Shown one piece after another: positions 6,694 through 16,729 of a DNA stretch of 64,000 nt. The notes beneath the pieces were generated by a model, which searched no databases, had not been told where the DNA came from, and worked only from the letters and a program-made list of their open reading frames with translations. This DNA comes from Dinghuibacter silviterrae (GTDB lineage Bacteria; Bacteroidota; Bacteroidia; Chitinophagales; Chitinophagaceae), in contig NZ_SODV01000001.1 of assembly GCF_004366355.1 (NCBI RefSeq), forward strand, positions 1,054,001-1,118,000. Direction: 5' to 3'. Positions within the stretch are counted from its first letter, which is position 1. Every line of letters starts with the position of its first letter. The translations under genes were made by a program, and so were the position numbers.

Positions 6694-7761
6694 ATGGACC
6701 AAAACCGCATATGGGTATTGATGGCCCGGAAACTGGCGTTGGAAGCCAGTCCGGCCGAATTGGAAGAGCTGGAAAAGGTGATTCGTGATCACCCTGAATG
6801 CCAGGCCGCCCTGGACCTGACCCAGGCGTATTGGGACCAACACCCGGATACCCCTCTCACGGACAAGGAGATAGAAGAGGCTCTTGATAAGATACTGCAT
6901 ACGGGGACGCATGGCCCTGTTTGGGACGAATGGGAACGGACTACAAGAAGGAGCCGTGTAAAAAGAAAATGGGCCGCCGTCGCATCGGTATGCGTAGCCG
7001 CCGCCGGCGTCGCTCTTTGGGTCACACGTACACCAAAAACCGAAAAGCCTCAGCCCGTAGCGGACACCCAAGTCCAAACCCGCCCGGGCACCCGCACGAA
7101 CCTCCTGTTGCCGGACGGCACGTCGGTCTGGCTGAATGCTGGGTCGAACCTGAGTTACCCTCCGGCCTTCAACGGCAAAAACCGGGAAGTAGTGCTGGAG
7201 GGCGAAGCCTTTTTCGACGTGGCGAAAAACCCCGCACATCCTTTTATAGTACATACCGTATCCATGACCATCCGCGTCCTGGGGACGTCCTTCGACGTAA
7301 AGGCGTATGCAGGGGACAAAACGGCGGAGGCGACCCTGATCAAGGGAGCCATAGAAGTGACTTTCAAAAACCGGCCGGAAGAAAAGATCCTGCTAAAGCC
7401 AAACCAGAAGCTGGTGGTGCCGGAGGAAGACACGGCGAACGTAGCGGTAAAAGCGGGCAAAGCGCCAAAGGGGACGGAGATCCTCCCCCCCACGATTGAC
7501 ACCCACACGGGTGTCGTGATCGAAACCGCCTGGACCGCCAACAAACTCGTCTTCCAGGACGAATCCTTCCGGGACCTGGCGACCCAGATGGAGCGCTGGT
7601 ACGGCGTGGCCATTCAATTCGACCAGCAAAAACTGGGGGACCTGAGGTTTACGGGCAGCTTTGAAAAAGAAACCATCCAGCAGGCGCTGGCGGCATTGCA
7701 ATTGACTGCAGACTTCACCTACACAATTCATGAAAACCAAATCACTATTTATGAGAGATGA
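6694..7761 (+). CDS. FecR-family anti-sigma factor
   Basis: 355 residues. A cytoplasmic N-terminal helical part (residues 1-90) that would hold the sigma factor is followed by one membrane segment (about 93-110, KWAAVASVCVAAAGVALWV). Next comes the periplasmic FecR domain (TRTNLLLPDGTSVWLNAGSN, VLEGEAFFDVAKNPAHPFIV, VRVLGTSFDVKAY-like run) and a C-terminal DUF4974 segment (KLVFQDESFRDLATQMERWY). It would pass a signal from the SusC STN domain downstream to the ECF sigma factor encoded at 3589, the only ECF sigma gene seen in the window. Confidence 0.93.
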   Translation: MDQNRIWVLMARKLALEASPAELEELEKVIRDHPECQAALDLTQAYWDQHPDTPLTDKEIEEALDKILHTGTHGPVWDEWERTTRRSRVKRKWAAVASVCVAAAGVALWVTRTPKTEKPQPVADTQVQTRPGTRTNLLLPDGTSVWLNAGSNLSYPPAFNGKNREVVLEGEAFFDVAKNPAHPFIVHTVSMTIRVLGTSFDVKAYAGDKTAEATLIKGAIEVTFKNRPEEKILLKPNQKLVVPEEDTANVAVKAGKAPKGTEILPPTIDTHTGVVIETAWTANKLVFQDESFRDLATQMERWYGVAIQFDQQKLGDLRFTGSFEKETIQQALAALQLTADFTYTIHENQITIYER

Positions 7762-7781
7762 CTGATGGCTAACAAACAAAA

Positions 7782-7805
7782 CGGGGAATGTTGACGCATC
7801 CCCCG
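7782..7805 (+). other. Hairpin between fecR and susC
   Basis: CGGGGAATG (7782-7790) and CATCCCCCG (7797-7805) pair at eight of nine positions around TTGACG. It lies 20 nt after the fecR stop and 80 nt before the susC start. There is no T-run, so it is either a weak terminator or processing site between regulator and transporter, or a chance GC-rich hairpin. Confidence 0.4.
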
Positions 7806-7884
7806 CAAGGTTAACTGAAAACCAGGCGGAGCAATGACTGTAGCACCCTGGGTTTCGCATTTTGATAACCCCAAGTTTAAAAGT

Positions 7885-10800
7885 ATGAAAAAAATTCTAA
7901 CGATGGGGAGGTGGTGTCCCCATGCCGTAAAAAAAGCGTTTTTCATCATGAAACTAACTGTGCTGCTGGTATTGGCGACCACGCTTCAGGTCTCGGCGAA
8001 GGTCAACGGGCAGGCAAAGATCTCGCTCCACCTGGACAAGGTAGAGATTTCGCGGGCGTTGAATTCGATCGAGCGCCAGGGCGTTTATCATTTCCTGTAT
8101 AATAGCCGGTTGAGCGGCATCGAGCAGAAGGTGTCGATAGATGCGAAGGAGGAGGATGTAAGGGACGTGCTGACACAGATGTTTACGGGCACAGACCTGA
8201 CCTACAAAATGTTGGAAAACAACCTGATTGTCGTATTGTCCGCGAAACCCGCCCCGCAGGACATCAAGGTGACGGGCCGCGTGACGGGTGCGAGCGGGGA
8301 ATCCGTGGTGGGGGCTTCTGTCACGGTAAAAGGAACTTCCAATGGTACCACCACGGATTATAACGGCGGATTTACGCTGACGGTCCCTGACGGAGGGGTA
8401 TTGGTTATTTCATCGATTGGTTTCAAGACGCAGGAGGTACCGGTCAGTGGTCAGTCGGTGATCAATATAAAGATGGACCCTTCTAGCAAGGTGATGGACG
8501 AGGTGGTGGTCGTGGGGTACGGGGTGCAGCGTAAAATAGATGTTACAGGTGCCGTGTCGACGGTCAAGGGAGACGAGATCGCCAGGCAGGCGTCGGTGAA
8601 CCCGATCAGCGCCCTGCAGGGGAAGGTGGCCGGGGTGCAGATCACCAATTCGGGGTCACCGGGAGCGGCTCCCCAAATATTGATCAGAGGGTTGGGTACC
8701 TATTACGGGTCTACGGGGCCCCTTTATGTTGTGGATGGTGTGTGGGTGTCCGACGTGAGTTTCCTGAACCCGGCGGACATAGAAACGCTGAGTGTACTCA
8801 AGGACGCGTCGAGCGAGGCCATTTATGGGATCAACGGCGCCAACGGTGTGATCGTGATCACCACGAAGAAAGGGAGCAGGAGCGGGAAAACAACGGTTAC
8901 CTATAACGGATCGGTGGGCTATCAAAAAGTGACCAACCAGGTCAAGATGGCGGACGCCTACCAGTACGCGGTCATGTTTAACGAGCTGGGCAGGGCCACC
9001 AATAGTAACCCGGTTCTCCTGGATTCTTCCCAGTTCGGAACAGGCACCAACTGGTTTGACCAAATCCTGCGGAATGCCCTGGTGACCAATCACCAGGTGG
9101 ACGTGAGCGGGGGAACGGACAAGTCGAGTTACAATTTCTCCTTGGGGTACCTATACCAGGATGGCGTGTTGAAGGATAACGACTACCAGCGTTATACGGC
9201 ACGTATGCAAAACGACTTCCAGATCACGAAGAACATAAAGCTGGGCTATACGGCAGTGGGGATGTACGCAACCTCCGATGATCCCCCCGGGGGGATCTGG
9301 CACGAAATCTATTCGGCGCCTCCCGTTGTACCCGTTTATTTCAAAGAGGGGAACTATGGTGACCCGGGCTATTACGGCTTGGGGCAGGCGGTGTCCAATC
9401 CGCAGGTGTCGCTGGACTTCAACCATGCACAGTCCAGGGACTATAATCTTACCGGGGGCGCTTACCTGGACATCAAATTTCTTAAACACTTCACCTGGCA
9501 TACGAACATCGGCGGGGAGTATATCATGAATGCATCCAGGAATTACGTGCCCGTGTACAAGGCTACTTCTACCCAGGCGAATTCTGTGAGCAGCCTTAGC
9601 ATCATAAACTACGACACACGTAAGTGGATTGCCGAAAACACCCTGACCTATAGCAATATTTTTGGGGATCATTCGATCACCGCGCTGGTGGGTCAACACG
9701 CCGACTATTACTTTTATGACGAGGTGCACATGAGCGCCACGGGTGTTCCCAACCAGTCCTCCGGGAACTGGTACCTGGGGTTGGGGAACGGTGGGAGCGG
9801 GACCGTTTCCGACGTAGACCCGAATACGTATAACCCGGCATATCCCCTGGAGTCAACGGTATCGTCGTATTTCGGACGGGTTCAATACAGTTATAAGGAC
9901 CGGTACAGCCTCAACGCAACCATGCGGGGAGACGGTTCGTCAAAATTCATCGGGTCTAATCGTTGGGGGTATTTCCCGTCGGTAGGCGCCGCGTGGATTG
10001 TGACCGGGGAGAATTTTATGCAGAACCAGCACGTCTTCAATACCCTGAAAGTAAAGGGCAGTTGGGGTAAGGTGGGGAACGTGGCTATCCCCACCTTTGT
10101 CAGCACCCTCACCAGCGTATCGGGGGGAGGCTATAGCGTGATCTACGGAAATACGGGCGTCATTTCCAACGGGGTGAGCGTTGCCAGCATCACCCCTCCG
10201 CCCCTTGCCTGGGAAAAGGGCGTAGGCACGGACATCGGTCTGGAGGCGGTGACACTGGCCAACCGGTTGTCGATCGAAGCCGACTATTACAACAAGACAA
10301 CACAGGGTTTTGTTTTCCAGGTGAACATACCCGGATCGGTAGGCGCGGCCACGTCCTACATCATTACCAACGTGGGCAATATCCGCAACCGGGGCTTTGA
10401 GCTGTCTCTGAACTGGAAGGACAACATCAGCAAGGACTTTTCCTACAGCATCGGGGGCAATGTGACGATCAACAACAACCAGGTGGTGTCGAACAGTGCC
10501 GGTTCCCAGAAGATCTACAACGGTGGCGAAGGCGCTACCGGTGGCCTTTTCACGACGGTCACCACCCTTGGCCAGCCCATCGGCGAATACTATGGCTACA
10601 AAGTCGTCGGCGTCTTCCAATCCGCCGCCGACGTAGCAGCCTACAAGGACAGCAAAGGAAATCTTTACCAACCTAGCGCCCAGCCGGGCGATTTTAAGTA
10701 CGCCAGCACCACGGGGGTGGGGCCCATTTCGGGCAACGACCGCCAGTACCTGGGGAACCCGAACCCGAAGTATACTTATGGCATCAACACGAACTGGGCA

Positions 10801-11247
10801 TACAAGCATTTCGACCTGAGCGTGGATGTACAAGGCGTGGCAGACGTCAGCGTGTATAATGCGAATAAAGGATTAAGGTATGGCGCGGAAAACTGGACCC
10901 AGGACTTTTACAACAAACGCTGGCATGGTGCGGGGACGTCCAACAGCTATCCTTCCGTCAATATTGGAGGCGGTACGAACTATAATCCGAATTCCTGGTT
11001 TGTGGAAAGCGGAAGTTATTTCAGGATCAGGAACCTCCAACTGGGGTATACGGTACCGAGTAACGTCCTAAACCGGCCATGGATACAGAAGATCAGGGTA
11101 TATGCCGATGCTCAGAATCCCTTCAACTTCTTCAAGTACACCGGGTTCTCACCCGAGATCGGGGGGACCCCGGGCAATGCGGGCATAGACAACAGCATTT
11201 ACCCGCTTTATGCGACGTATAGGCTGGGGGTGACCCTCACATTTTAA
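7885..11247 (+). CDS. SusC-like TonB-dependent outer-membrane transporter with STN signalling domain
   Basis: 1120 residues from MKKILTMGRWCPHAVKKAFF; the frame opens at 7834 but the later Met gives the usual signal-peptide layout (KLTVLLVLATTLQVSA). Order of domains: STN (about residues 40-110, ISLHLDKVEISRALNSIERQ), carboxypeptidase-like regulatory domain (VTGRVTGASGESVVGASVTV), plug (DEVVVVGYGVQRKIDVTGAV) and a 22-strand-type barrel ending in a C-terminal Phe (TYRLGVTLTF). The STN domain marks it as a transducer working with FecR and the ECF sigma factor. With the SusD protein that follows it would import oligosaccharides, probably beta-1,2-glucan fragments judging by the enzymes downstream. 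Confidence 0.95.
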   Translation: MKKILTMGRWCPHAVKKAFFIMKLTVLLVLATTLQVSAKVNGQAKISLHLDKVEISRALNSIERQGVYHFLYNSRLSGIEQKVSIDAKEEDVRDVLTQMFTGTDLTYKMLENNLIVVLSAKPAPQDIKVTGRVTGASGESVVGASVTVKGTSNGTTTDYNGGFTLTVPDGGVLVISSIGFKTQEVPVSGQSVINIKMDPSSKVMDEVVVVGYGVQRKIDVTGAVSTVKGDEIARQASVNPISALQGKVAGVQITNSGSPGAAPQILIRGLGTYYGSTGPLYVVDGVWVSDVSFLNPADIETLSVLKDASSEAIYGINGANGVIVITTKKGSRSGKTTVTYNGSVGYQKVTNQVKMADAYQYAVMFNELGRATNSNPVLLDSSQFGTGTNWFDQILRNALVTNHQVDVSGGTDKSSYNFSLGYLYQDGVLKDNDYQRYTARMQNDFQITKNIKLGYTAVGMYATSDDPPGGIWHEIYSAPPVVPVYFKEGNYGDPGYYGLGQAVSNPQVSLDFNHAQSRDYNLTGGAYLDIKFLKHFTWHTNIGGEYIMNASRNYVPVYKATSTQANSVSSLSIINYDTRKWIAENTLTYSNIFGDHSITALVGQHADYYFYDEVHMSATGVPNQSSGNWYLGLGNGGSGTVSDVDPNTYNPAYPLESTVSSYFGRVQYSYKDRYSLNATMRGDGSSKFIGSNRWGYFPSVGAAWIVTGENFMQNQHVFNTLKVKGSWGKVGNVAIPTFVSTLTSVSGGGYSVIYGNTGVISNGVSVASITPPPLAWEKGVGTDIGLEAVTLANRLSIEADYYNKTTQGFVFQVNIPGSVGAATSYIITNVGNIRNRGFELSLNWKDNISKDFSYSIGGNVTINNNQVVSNSAGSQKIYNGGEGATGGLFTTVTTLGQPIGEYYGYKVVGVFQSAADVAAYKDSKGNLYQPSAQPGDFKYASTTGVGPISGNDRQYLGNPNPKYTYGINTNWAYKHFDLSVDVQGVADVSVYNANKGLRYGAENWTQDFYNKRWHGAGTSNSYPSVNIGGGTNYNPNSWFVESGSYFRIRNLQLGYTVPSNVLNRPWIQKIRVYADAQNPFNFFKYTGFSPEIGGTPGNAGIDNSIYPLYATYRLGVTLTF

Positions 11248-11265
11248 ACCCTAATCGATGAAGTT

Positions 11266-12756
11266 ATGAAAATCAAATTCATATATATATACGGTGCCCT
11301 CGGGCTGGGTGTGCTGGCCGCGGGCTGCTCCAAGAGTTTCCTGAATGTGCCGGTACAAGGGCAGCAGCCCGCGGTCCAGTTGTGGCAAACGGCCACCGAC
11401 GCGGGTAACGCCGTAAATGCCATTTATGCTAACCTCCGGGGCTGGAACAACACGGCTTTCGCGGCGATCGCGGTCGAAAGCCTGGGTTCCGACGACGCGA
11501 TAAAAGGGAGCGTTCCGACGGATGCGACCTTTATGAACGAATACGACCAGTTTACGATCACCGCAACGGAGGGCCAACTGGACGGATTCTGGACGGGGCA
11601 ATACCAGAACATCAACCTGTGTAATCAGGTATTGGATAATGTGCCGGGCATCAATATGGACGGTTCCCTGAAGGCCCGTTACCTGGCCGAAGCGAAGTTT
11701 GTACGCGCCTATTCCTATTTCCGGCTGGAACGCGCGTTTGGGTATATCCCGCTCGTACTGACCGTGCCCAAGACGGCCGCCCAGATCAACCCGCCCCAAA
11801 ACACCCCCGCCCAGGTATGGGCGGCTATCGAACAGGATTTGACGGACGCCGCCTCGGTATTGCCGCAGAGCTACGGTGCGACAGACATTGGACGGGCAAC
11901 GAAGGGGGCGGCCTTGTCGCTGCACGCCAAAGTGGCGCTGTACCAGAAGAAGTGGAGCGACGTCGTCAACTATACGAAACAGGTGATGAACCTGGGGTAC
12001 GCCCTTTTCCCCAACTATGAACAGATGTTCCGTATCGCCAACGATAATTGTTCCGAATCCGTCTTCGAGATCCAGTGTAGTTACGTACAGGGGAATTCCG
12101 GGATCAACAGCAGCCAGTATTCACAAGTGCAAGGAGACAGGGATGTGAGTCCTTCGGTAGGTTGGGGCTTCAACGAACCCACCCAGAACCTGGTCAATGA
12201 ATTCGAGACCGGCGACAATCGGTTGATGGGTACCGTTTTGATGGCGGGGACGACAACCCCCGAGGGGGATGTGGTTCCCCTTCCGTCGGCGGGGGCACCC
12301 AGCATGTACAATATGAAATCCTATGTGCCCTTCGCCCGTGCGGCTGCCCATGACGCCGCGGGTAACCCGGGTTGTGAACAGCACGTACGTGTGTTGAGGT
12401 ACGCCGACGTCCTCCTGATGAACGCGGAAGCGAACAACGAAATGGGAGACGCCACTGACGCCCTGTCTTCCCTGGAAATGGTCCGTGCGCGGGCACGGGC
12501 TTTCAGCCAGAACCCTGCGGTGGACATACCCGCCGTGACGACAACGGACCAGACGCAACTCAGAACGGCGATCTACCACGAACGGAGGGTTGAACTGGCT
12601 ATGGAAAACGACCGTTATTTCGACGTCATCCGCCAGGGAAGGGCCGCCACCGTATTCGGCCCCCTGGGTTGGACGAGCATCAACCAATACTGGCCGATTC
12701 CCCAGAATGAAATCGATGTATCCGCGGGTGTCCTCAAGCAGAACAACGGATACTAA
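11266..12756 (+). CDS. SusD-like nutrient-binding lipoprotein (RagB/SusD family)
   Basis: 496 residues with a lipoprotein signal ending LAAGCSKS. SusD helices are visible: YLAEAKFVRAYSYFRLERAF followed by GYIPLVL, and the C-terminal pattern VRVLRYADVLLMNAEANNEM, then VRARAR and YHERRVELAMENDRYFDVIR. It would form the surface lid over the SusC barrel encoded 18 nt upstream. The C-terminal WPIPQNEIDVS motif is typical and the length is normal. Confidence 0.95.
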   Translation: MKIKFIYIYGALGLGVLAAGCSKSFLNVPVQGQQPAVQLWQTATDAGNAVNAIYANLRGWNNTAFAAIAVESLGSDDAIKGSVPTDATFMNEYDQFTITATEGQLDGFWTGQYQNINLCNQVLDNVPGINMDGSLKARYLAEAKFVRAYSYFRLERAFGYIPLVLTVPKTAAQINPPQNTPAQVWAAIEQDLTDAASVLPQSYGATDIGRATKGAALSLHAKVALYQKKWSDVVNYTKQVMNLGYALFPNYEQMFRIANDNCSESVFEIQCSYVQGNSGINSSQYSQVQGDRDVSPSVGWGFNEPTQNLVNEFETGDNRLMGTVLMAGTTTPEGDVVPLPSAGAPSMYNMKSYVPFARAAAHDAAGNPGCEQHVRVLRYADVLLMNAEANNEMGDATDALSSLEMVRARARAFSQNPAVDIPAVTTTDQTQLRTAIYHERRVELAMENDRYFDVIRQGRAATVFGPLGWTSINQYWPIPQNEIDVSAGVLKQNNGY

Positions 12757-12781
12757 TCTTCTTCACACAATAAGATAGTGT

Positions 12782-13609
12782 ATGAAAAATATTAAATATG
12801 GTATTTGCGTACTGGCGATTCTTGGGGCGTTTTCCTGTCAGAAAAAGTTCGATCCCAACAGCTATAAACCTTCCGAAAGTTTTGGCGGGTACAGCGCCTC
12901 CAGCCAGATCGCTACGGCAAACTTAGTGGCCTATTTTGGCTTCGAAGGCTCCCTGATAGACAGCGTGTCCGGCACACAGGGCACTGCCTCCGGCACCACC
13001 TATGGCACCGGTATCATCGGGCAGGGTTTGGCGGTAGGCCTGAACAACTATGCCACGTTTGCCATGACCAAGGCTTTGCAGGGTGTTCAAAGCGCCACCA
13101 TTTCCTATTGGGTGAACACCACGGAAAATACGACGGGTATACAGGAGCCGATATGCTTTGTCAACGCGTCGCAGTTCTGGAGCAATTTCGAGACATTTTT
13201 CGACGGGCAGACGGCAACCGCCGCCGTCCTGAAAATCCACTGTTTCGGAAACGGGGGCGCCAGCGAGGAATGGCTCACCAACTGGTCGCTTGCCAACCCC
13301 TGGAGTGCCTGGAACCATATCGTGGTGACCTACGATGAACCCAGCACGACCTTTACGTTGTATGTAAACGGAACCGCGAAAGGCAGCGCGACCGCTGCCA
13401 GTTTCGGCGCCCTCAATATGGCCAATACCAATACGATCGTCTTCGGGACGACCCAGTTTGAGACGACCCCCAGCCAGACCTCGGGGGCGACCTCTCAACC
13501 CTGGGCCAGCTTTGTTTTGGGCACCATGGACGAGGTGCGTATTTATAACACGGCTTTGAGCGCCAGCGACGTGGCGGCGCTGTATAAGCTGGAACTCTTA
13601 GGCAGATAG
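12782..13609 (+). CDS. Surface lipoprotein with LamG/concanavalin-like jelly-roll domain
   Basis: 275 residues. The lipobox is GAFSCQKK. A LamG-like domain fills most of the chain: LVAYFGFEGSLIDSVSGTQG, QSATISYWVNT, WNHIVVTYDEPSTTFTLYVN, and the closing MDEVRIYNTALSASDVAALY. It sits directly after susD in the place where SusE/F-type binding lipoproteins usually lie, so a glycan-binding role at the cell surface is likely. It lacks evident catalytic residues for a glycoside hydrolase. Confidence 0.85.
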   Translation: MKNIKYGICVLAILGAFSCQKKFDPNSYKPSESFGGYSASSQIATANLVAYFGFEGSLIDSVSGTQGTASGTTYGTGIIGQGLAVGLNNYATFAMTKALQGVQSATISYWVNTTENTTGIQEPICFVNASQFWSNFETFFDGQTATAAVLKIHCFGNGGASEEWLTNWSLANPWSAWNHIVVTYDEPSTTFTLYVNGTAKGSATAASFGALNMANTNTIVFGTTQFETTPSQTSGATSQPWASFVLGTMDEVRIYNTALSASDVAALYKLELLGR

Positions 13610-13678
13610 TTTTCGGATAAATCAGCAAGGTTGCCGGCATGGAAACATGACCGGTGACCTTGTCCTTTCCTGTGTCTT

Positions 13679-15337
13679 ATGATTCGAATAAGCATTCTTT
13701 GCTGTTGCCTTATGGGGATGGCTTGTAAAAAGGGTGGAACACAGGCTCCTACCCCCCCGGCGTCTTTTAGTTTCAATACGGTGAGCGTAAATGGCACGAC
13801 CAGCGGGCTAACCTACAGAAACGTGAACAGGTTGCCGGTGGTGCAGTTGTCTTTCACGGCCCCCATCGAACAGGCGTCTATTGCGAACGCAGTTACTTTT
13901 ACAGACAATACCGGCACGAAAGTGCCTTATACGGTAACCCTCGGGCAGAATGACAGTATGGTTGTCGTACAACCCTCATCCGCCCTTCAGGCCATCACCC
14001 CTTATACGATCAATGTCTCTGTTGCATTGACGTCCAAGGGAGGCGGCAGCCTTCAGTCCGCCGTGGGTATCCAGTTGACGACCGCCCTGGATTCGACGGA
14101 TAAATTTCCAAGGATCAGTGACTCGGCATTACTGACCCTGGTGGAGCAACGCACCTTTGCCTATTTCTGGGACTTTGGTCATCCCGATTGCGGGATGGCC
14201 AGAGAGCGCAACACGTCGGGGGATGTGGTGACAACGGGGGGGAGCGGTTTTGGCATTATGTCTATCCTGGTGGGGATCTACCGCAATTTTATCAGCCGTG
14301 CGGACGGGTTGGCCAGGGTTCAACGGATCGTTACGTTTCTCACCGACAGCGCCCAGCGATACCACGGGGCCTTTCCGCACTGGATCAACGGCGCCACCGG
14401 GGCGACGGTACCCTTTAGCGCTGAAGATGACGGGGCGGACCTGGTGGAAACGGCTTACCTGATGGAAGGCCTGCTAACGGCCCGCCAGTTTTTCAATTCA
14501 CCGGCGGACTCCGCGGAAACTGCCCTCCGGGCGGCGATCAATGTCCTTTGGACGGGTGTCGACTGGGGATGGTTCCGTCAGAACGGACAAAACACCTTGT
14601 ATTGGCATTGGTCACCGGACTATGCATGGTCGACCAATCAGCAGATCAACGGTTGGAACGAGGCGCTGATCACTTATATACTGGCGGCTTCCGCGCCGGT
14701 CGACAGCATACCCAAAGTCGTGTATGACGATGGATGGGCGGGGAACGGATCGATCCGGAACGGCAATGCTTATTACAATGTCAACCTGCCTTTGGGTCCC
14801 GCGGAGGGAGGCCCGCTCTTTTTTGCTCATTATTCCTTTTTAGGACTCGATCCCCGGGGACTTTCCGATGCTTATGCGGGTTACTGGAACCAGGACACGG
14901 CCCAGGCCACGATCAACTACCGGTATTGTGTCGCCAATCCCCTCCAATATTATGGCTATAGCGCCGACTGCTGGGGACTGACCGCAAGTGACGACAACGT
15001 CAGTGGTTATTCGGCGCATAGCCCGACCAACGATCTTGGGATCATTTCCCCCACGGCGGCGATCGCTTCCCTGCCCTATACCCCCACGCCTTCGATGAAC
15101 GCGTTAAGGTTCTTTTATTATACCCTGGGGGATAAGATCTGGGGGCAATATGGCTTTACCGACGCGTTTAACCTGACCAACGTTTGGTTTGCGACGTCCT
15201 ACCTCGCCATCGACCAGGGCCCCGAGATCATCATGATCGAGAATTACCGGAGTGCGCTGCTTTGGAATCTTTTTATGAGCTGTCCCGAAATAAAGAACGG
15301 GCTCCGGAACCTGGGTTTCCAGGATACGGGCCACTAA
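13679..15337 (+). CDS. Glucoamylase-family (GH144-type) lipoprotein with N-terminal Ig-like domain, copy a
   Basis: 552 residues. Lipoprotein signal (LMGMACKKGG), then an Ig-like domain of the SbsA type (about residues 35-140, VQLSFTAPIEQASIANAVTF), then a glycoamylase-like (alpha/alpha)6 domain. Family motifs include LVEQRTFAYFWDFGHPDCGM, DDGADLVETAYLMEGLL, WHWSPDYAW and YGFTDAFNLTNVWF with the ending QGPEIIMIENYRSALLWNLF. The founding GH144 enzyme, from Chitinophaga pinensis, is an endo-beta-1,2-glucanase, so the same activity is likely here, at the outer cell surface. It has two paralogues in this cluster (15349 and 20792). Confidence 0.85.
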   Translation: MIRISILCCCLMGMACKKGGTQAPTPPASFSFNTVSVNGTTSGLTYRNVNRLPVVQLSFTAPIEQASIANAVTFTDNTGTKVPYTVTLGQNDSMVVVQPSSALQAITPYTINVSVALTSKGGGSLQSAVGIQLTTALDSTDKFPRISDSALLTLVEQRTFAYFWDFGHPDCGMARERNTSGDVVTTGGSGFGIMSILVGIYRNFISRADGLARVQRIVTFLTDSAQRYHGAFPHWINGATGATVPFSAEDDGADLVETAYLMEGLLTARQFFNSPADSAETALRAAINVLWTGVDWGWFRQNGQNTLYWHWSPDYAWSTNQQINGWNEALITYILAASAPVDSIPKVVYDDGWAGNGSIRNGNAYYNVNLPLGPAEGGPLFFAHYSFLGLDPRGLSDAYAGYWNQDTAQATINYRYCVANPLQYYGYSADCWGLTASDDNVSGYSAHSPTNDLGIISPTAAIASLPYTPTPSMNALRFFYYTLGDKIWGQYGFTDAFNLTNVWFATSYLAIDQGPEIIMIENYRSALLWNLFMSCPEIKNGLRNLGFQDTGH

Positions 15338-15348
15338 CCCCGACATGT

Positions 15349-16725
15349 ATGCGCCGCCTGCTTTTCCTTTTCACAGTGATCACTGTCCACGGCCAGTCAG
15401 ACATCCCGCCGGTGGGGATCATCAAAGGGCTCTCCGATTCCGCCTTGCTGGACGTCGTTCAGCGGCAGACGTTTCGTTACTTTTGGGAATTCGGTCATCC
15501 CGTGAGCGGGCTGGCGCGCGAGCGGAGCAATACGATCCGGGCCGACTATTTCTGGGACTACGCGAACGAAGCCTACAACGAACCCAACTTTAGCAAGGGG
15601 ACGTATGGTCCGGAGACCTGTGCCATAGGGGGCACCGGTTTTGGGGTCCTTGCTACGATCGTGGCCGTGCAGCGGGGTTGGATCGGGCGTGATACCGCGC
15701 TCCGGCGGCTGGTCAAGATGGTTGATTTTTTGAACAAGGCGGACAGCTATCATGGAATTTTCCCCCATTTCATGAACGGCGAAACCGGCAAGACCATCCC
15801 TTTTGGAAAGCTCGACGACGGCGCAGACATCGTGGAAACGAGCTACCTGATGATGGGTCTTTTGTGCGCCCGTGCCTATTTCAACGGTGATAGTCCCTTT
15901 GAAAAATATTTCCGGAACCGCGTGACGACCCTTTGGAACTGCGCCGACTGGAACTGGCATGCCAAAGGAGCGAACGCACTGCTTTACTGGCATTGGAGCC
16001 CCCGGAACGACTTCGACATGAATTTCCCCATCCGGGGCTGGAATGAATGCCTGATCACCTTTATACTATCGGCCGCATCTCCGACCCATCCCATCTCCCC
16101 GGACGTATACTACAACAGCTTTGTCAACAGCGCTTCTTATTTCAACGGGAAAACCTATTACGGGTACAAGCTACCGTTGGGTTTTGAGTACGGGGGACCC
16201 TTGTTTTTCGCCCATTATACGTTTATGGGCATCGATCCCCACGGGCTAAAGAGCTATCACGTCGACTATTGGGAACAAAACCTCCACCATACGCTGATCA
16301 ACCGGGCGTATTGCATCGACAACCCCAAAAAATACAAAGGGTATGGAGCCGATTGTTGGGGTCTTACGGCCGGGGACAGTTACAAAGGGTATGTGGCGCA
16401 TTGTCCGGAGGAAGACCTGGGCGTCATCCAGCCGACGGCGGCGCTTTCTTCCATGCCCTACACACCGGAGTACAGTGTGCAGGTGTTGCGCCACTTTTAC
16501 TACGATTTGGGCGACAAGATCTGGAGCCCTTATGGTTTCGTCGACGGTTTTTGCGAAACAAAAGACTGGTATGCCCAGTCCCACCTTGCCATCGACCAGG
16601 GACCCATCGTCGTCATGATCGAGAACTACCGGAGCGGGCTGATATGGAAACTGTTTATGCAGATACCGGATGTGCAAAACGGGTTAACGAAGTTGGGTTT
16701 TGAAACACCCTGGATCAAAAAATAA
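15349..16725 (+). CDS. Glucoamylase-family (GH144-type) enzyme, copy b
   Basis: 458 residues from MRRLLFLFTVITVHGQ, a short type I signal peptide; the frame is open to 15184 only because it shadows copy a. Catalytic-domain motifs match copy a: VQRQTFRYFWEFGHPVSGLA, DDGADIVETSYLMMGLLCAR, WHWSPRNDF, LPLGFEYGGPLFFAHYTFMG, YGADCWGLTAGDSYKGYVAH. It lacks the Ig-like domain and lipobox, so it is probably periplasmic and acts on imported oligosaccharides. It starts 12 nt after copy a and ends 4 nt before the GH43-like gene, which indicates one operon. Confidence 0.87.
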   Translation: MRRLLFLFTVITVHGQSDIPPVGIIKGLSDSALLDVVQRQTFRYFWEFGHPVSGLARERSNTIRADYFWDYANEAYNEPNFSKGTYGPETCAIGGTGFGVLATIVAVQRGWIGRDTALRRLVKMVDFLNKADSYHGIFPHFMNGETGKTIPFGKLDDGADIVETSYLMMGLLCARAYFNGDSPFEKYFRNRVTTLWNCADWNWHAKGANALLYWHWSPRNDFDMNFPIRGWNECLITFILSAASPTHPISPDVYYNSFVNSASYFNGKTYYGYKLPLGFEYGGPLFFAHYTFMGIDPHGLKSYHVDYWEQNLHHTLINRAYCIDNPKKYKGYGADCWGLTAGDSYKGYVAHCPEEDLGVIQPTAALSSMPYTPEYSVQVLRHFYYDLGDKIWSPYGFVDGFCETKDWYAQSHLAIDQGPIVVMIENYRSGLIWKLFMQIPDVQNGLTKLGFETPWIKK

Positions 16726-16729
16726 CGGA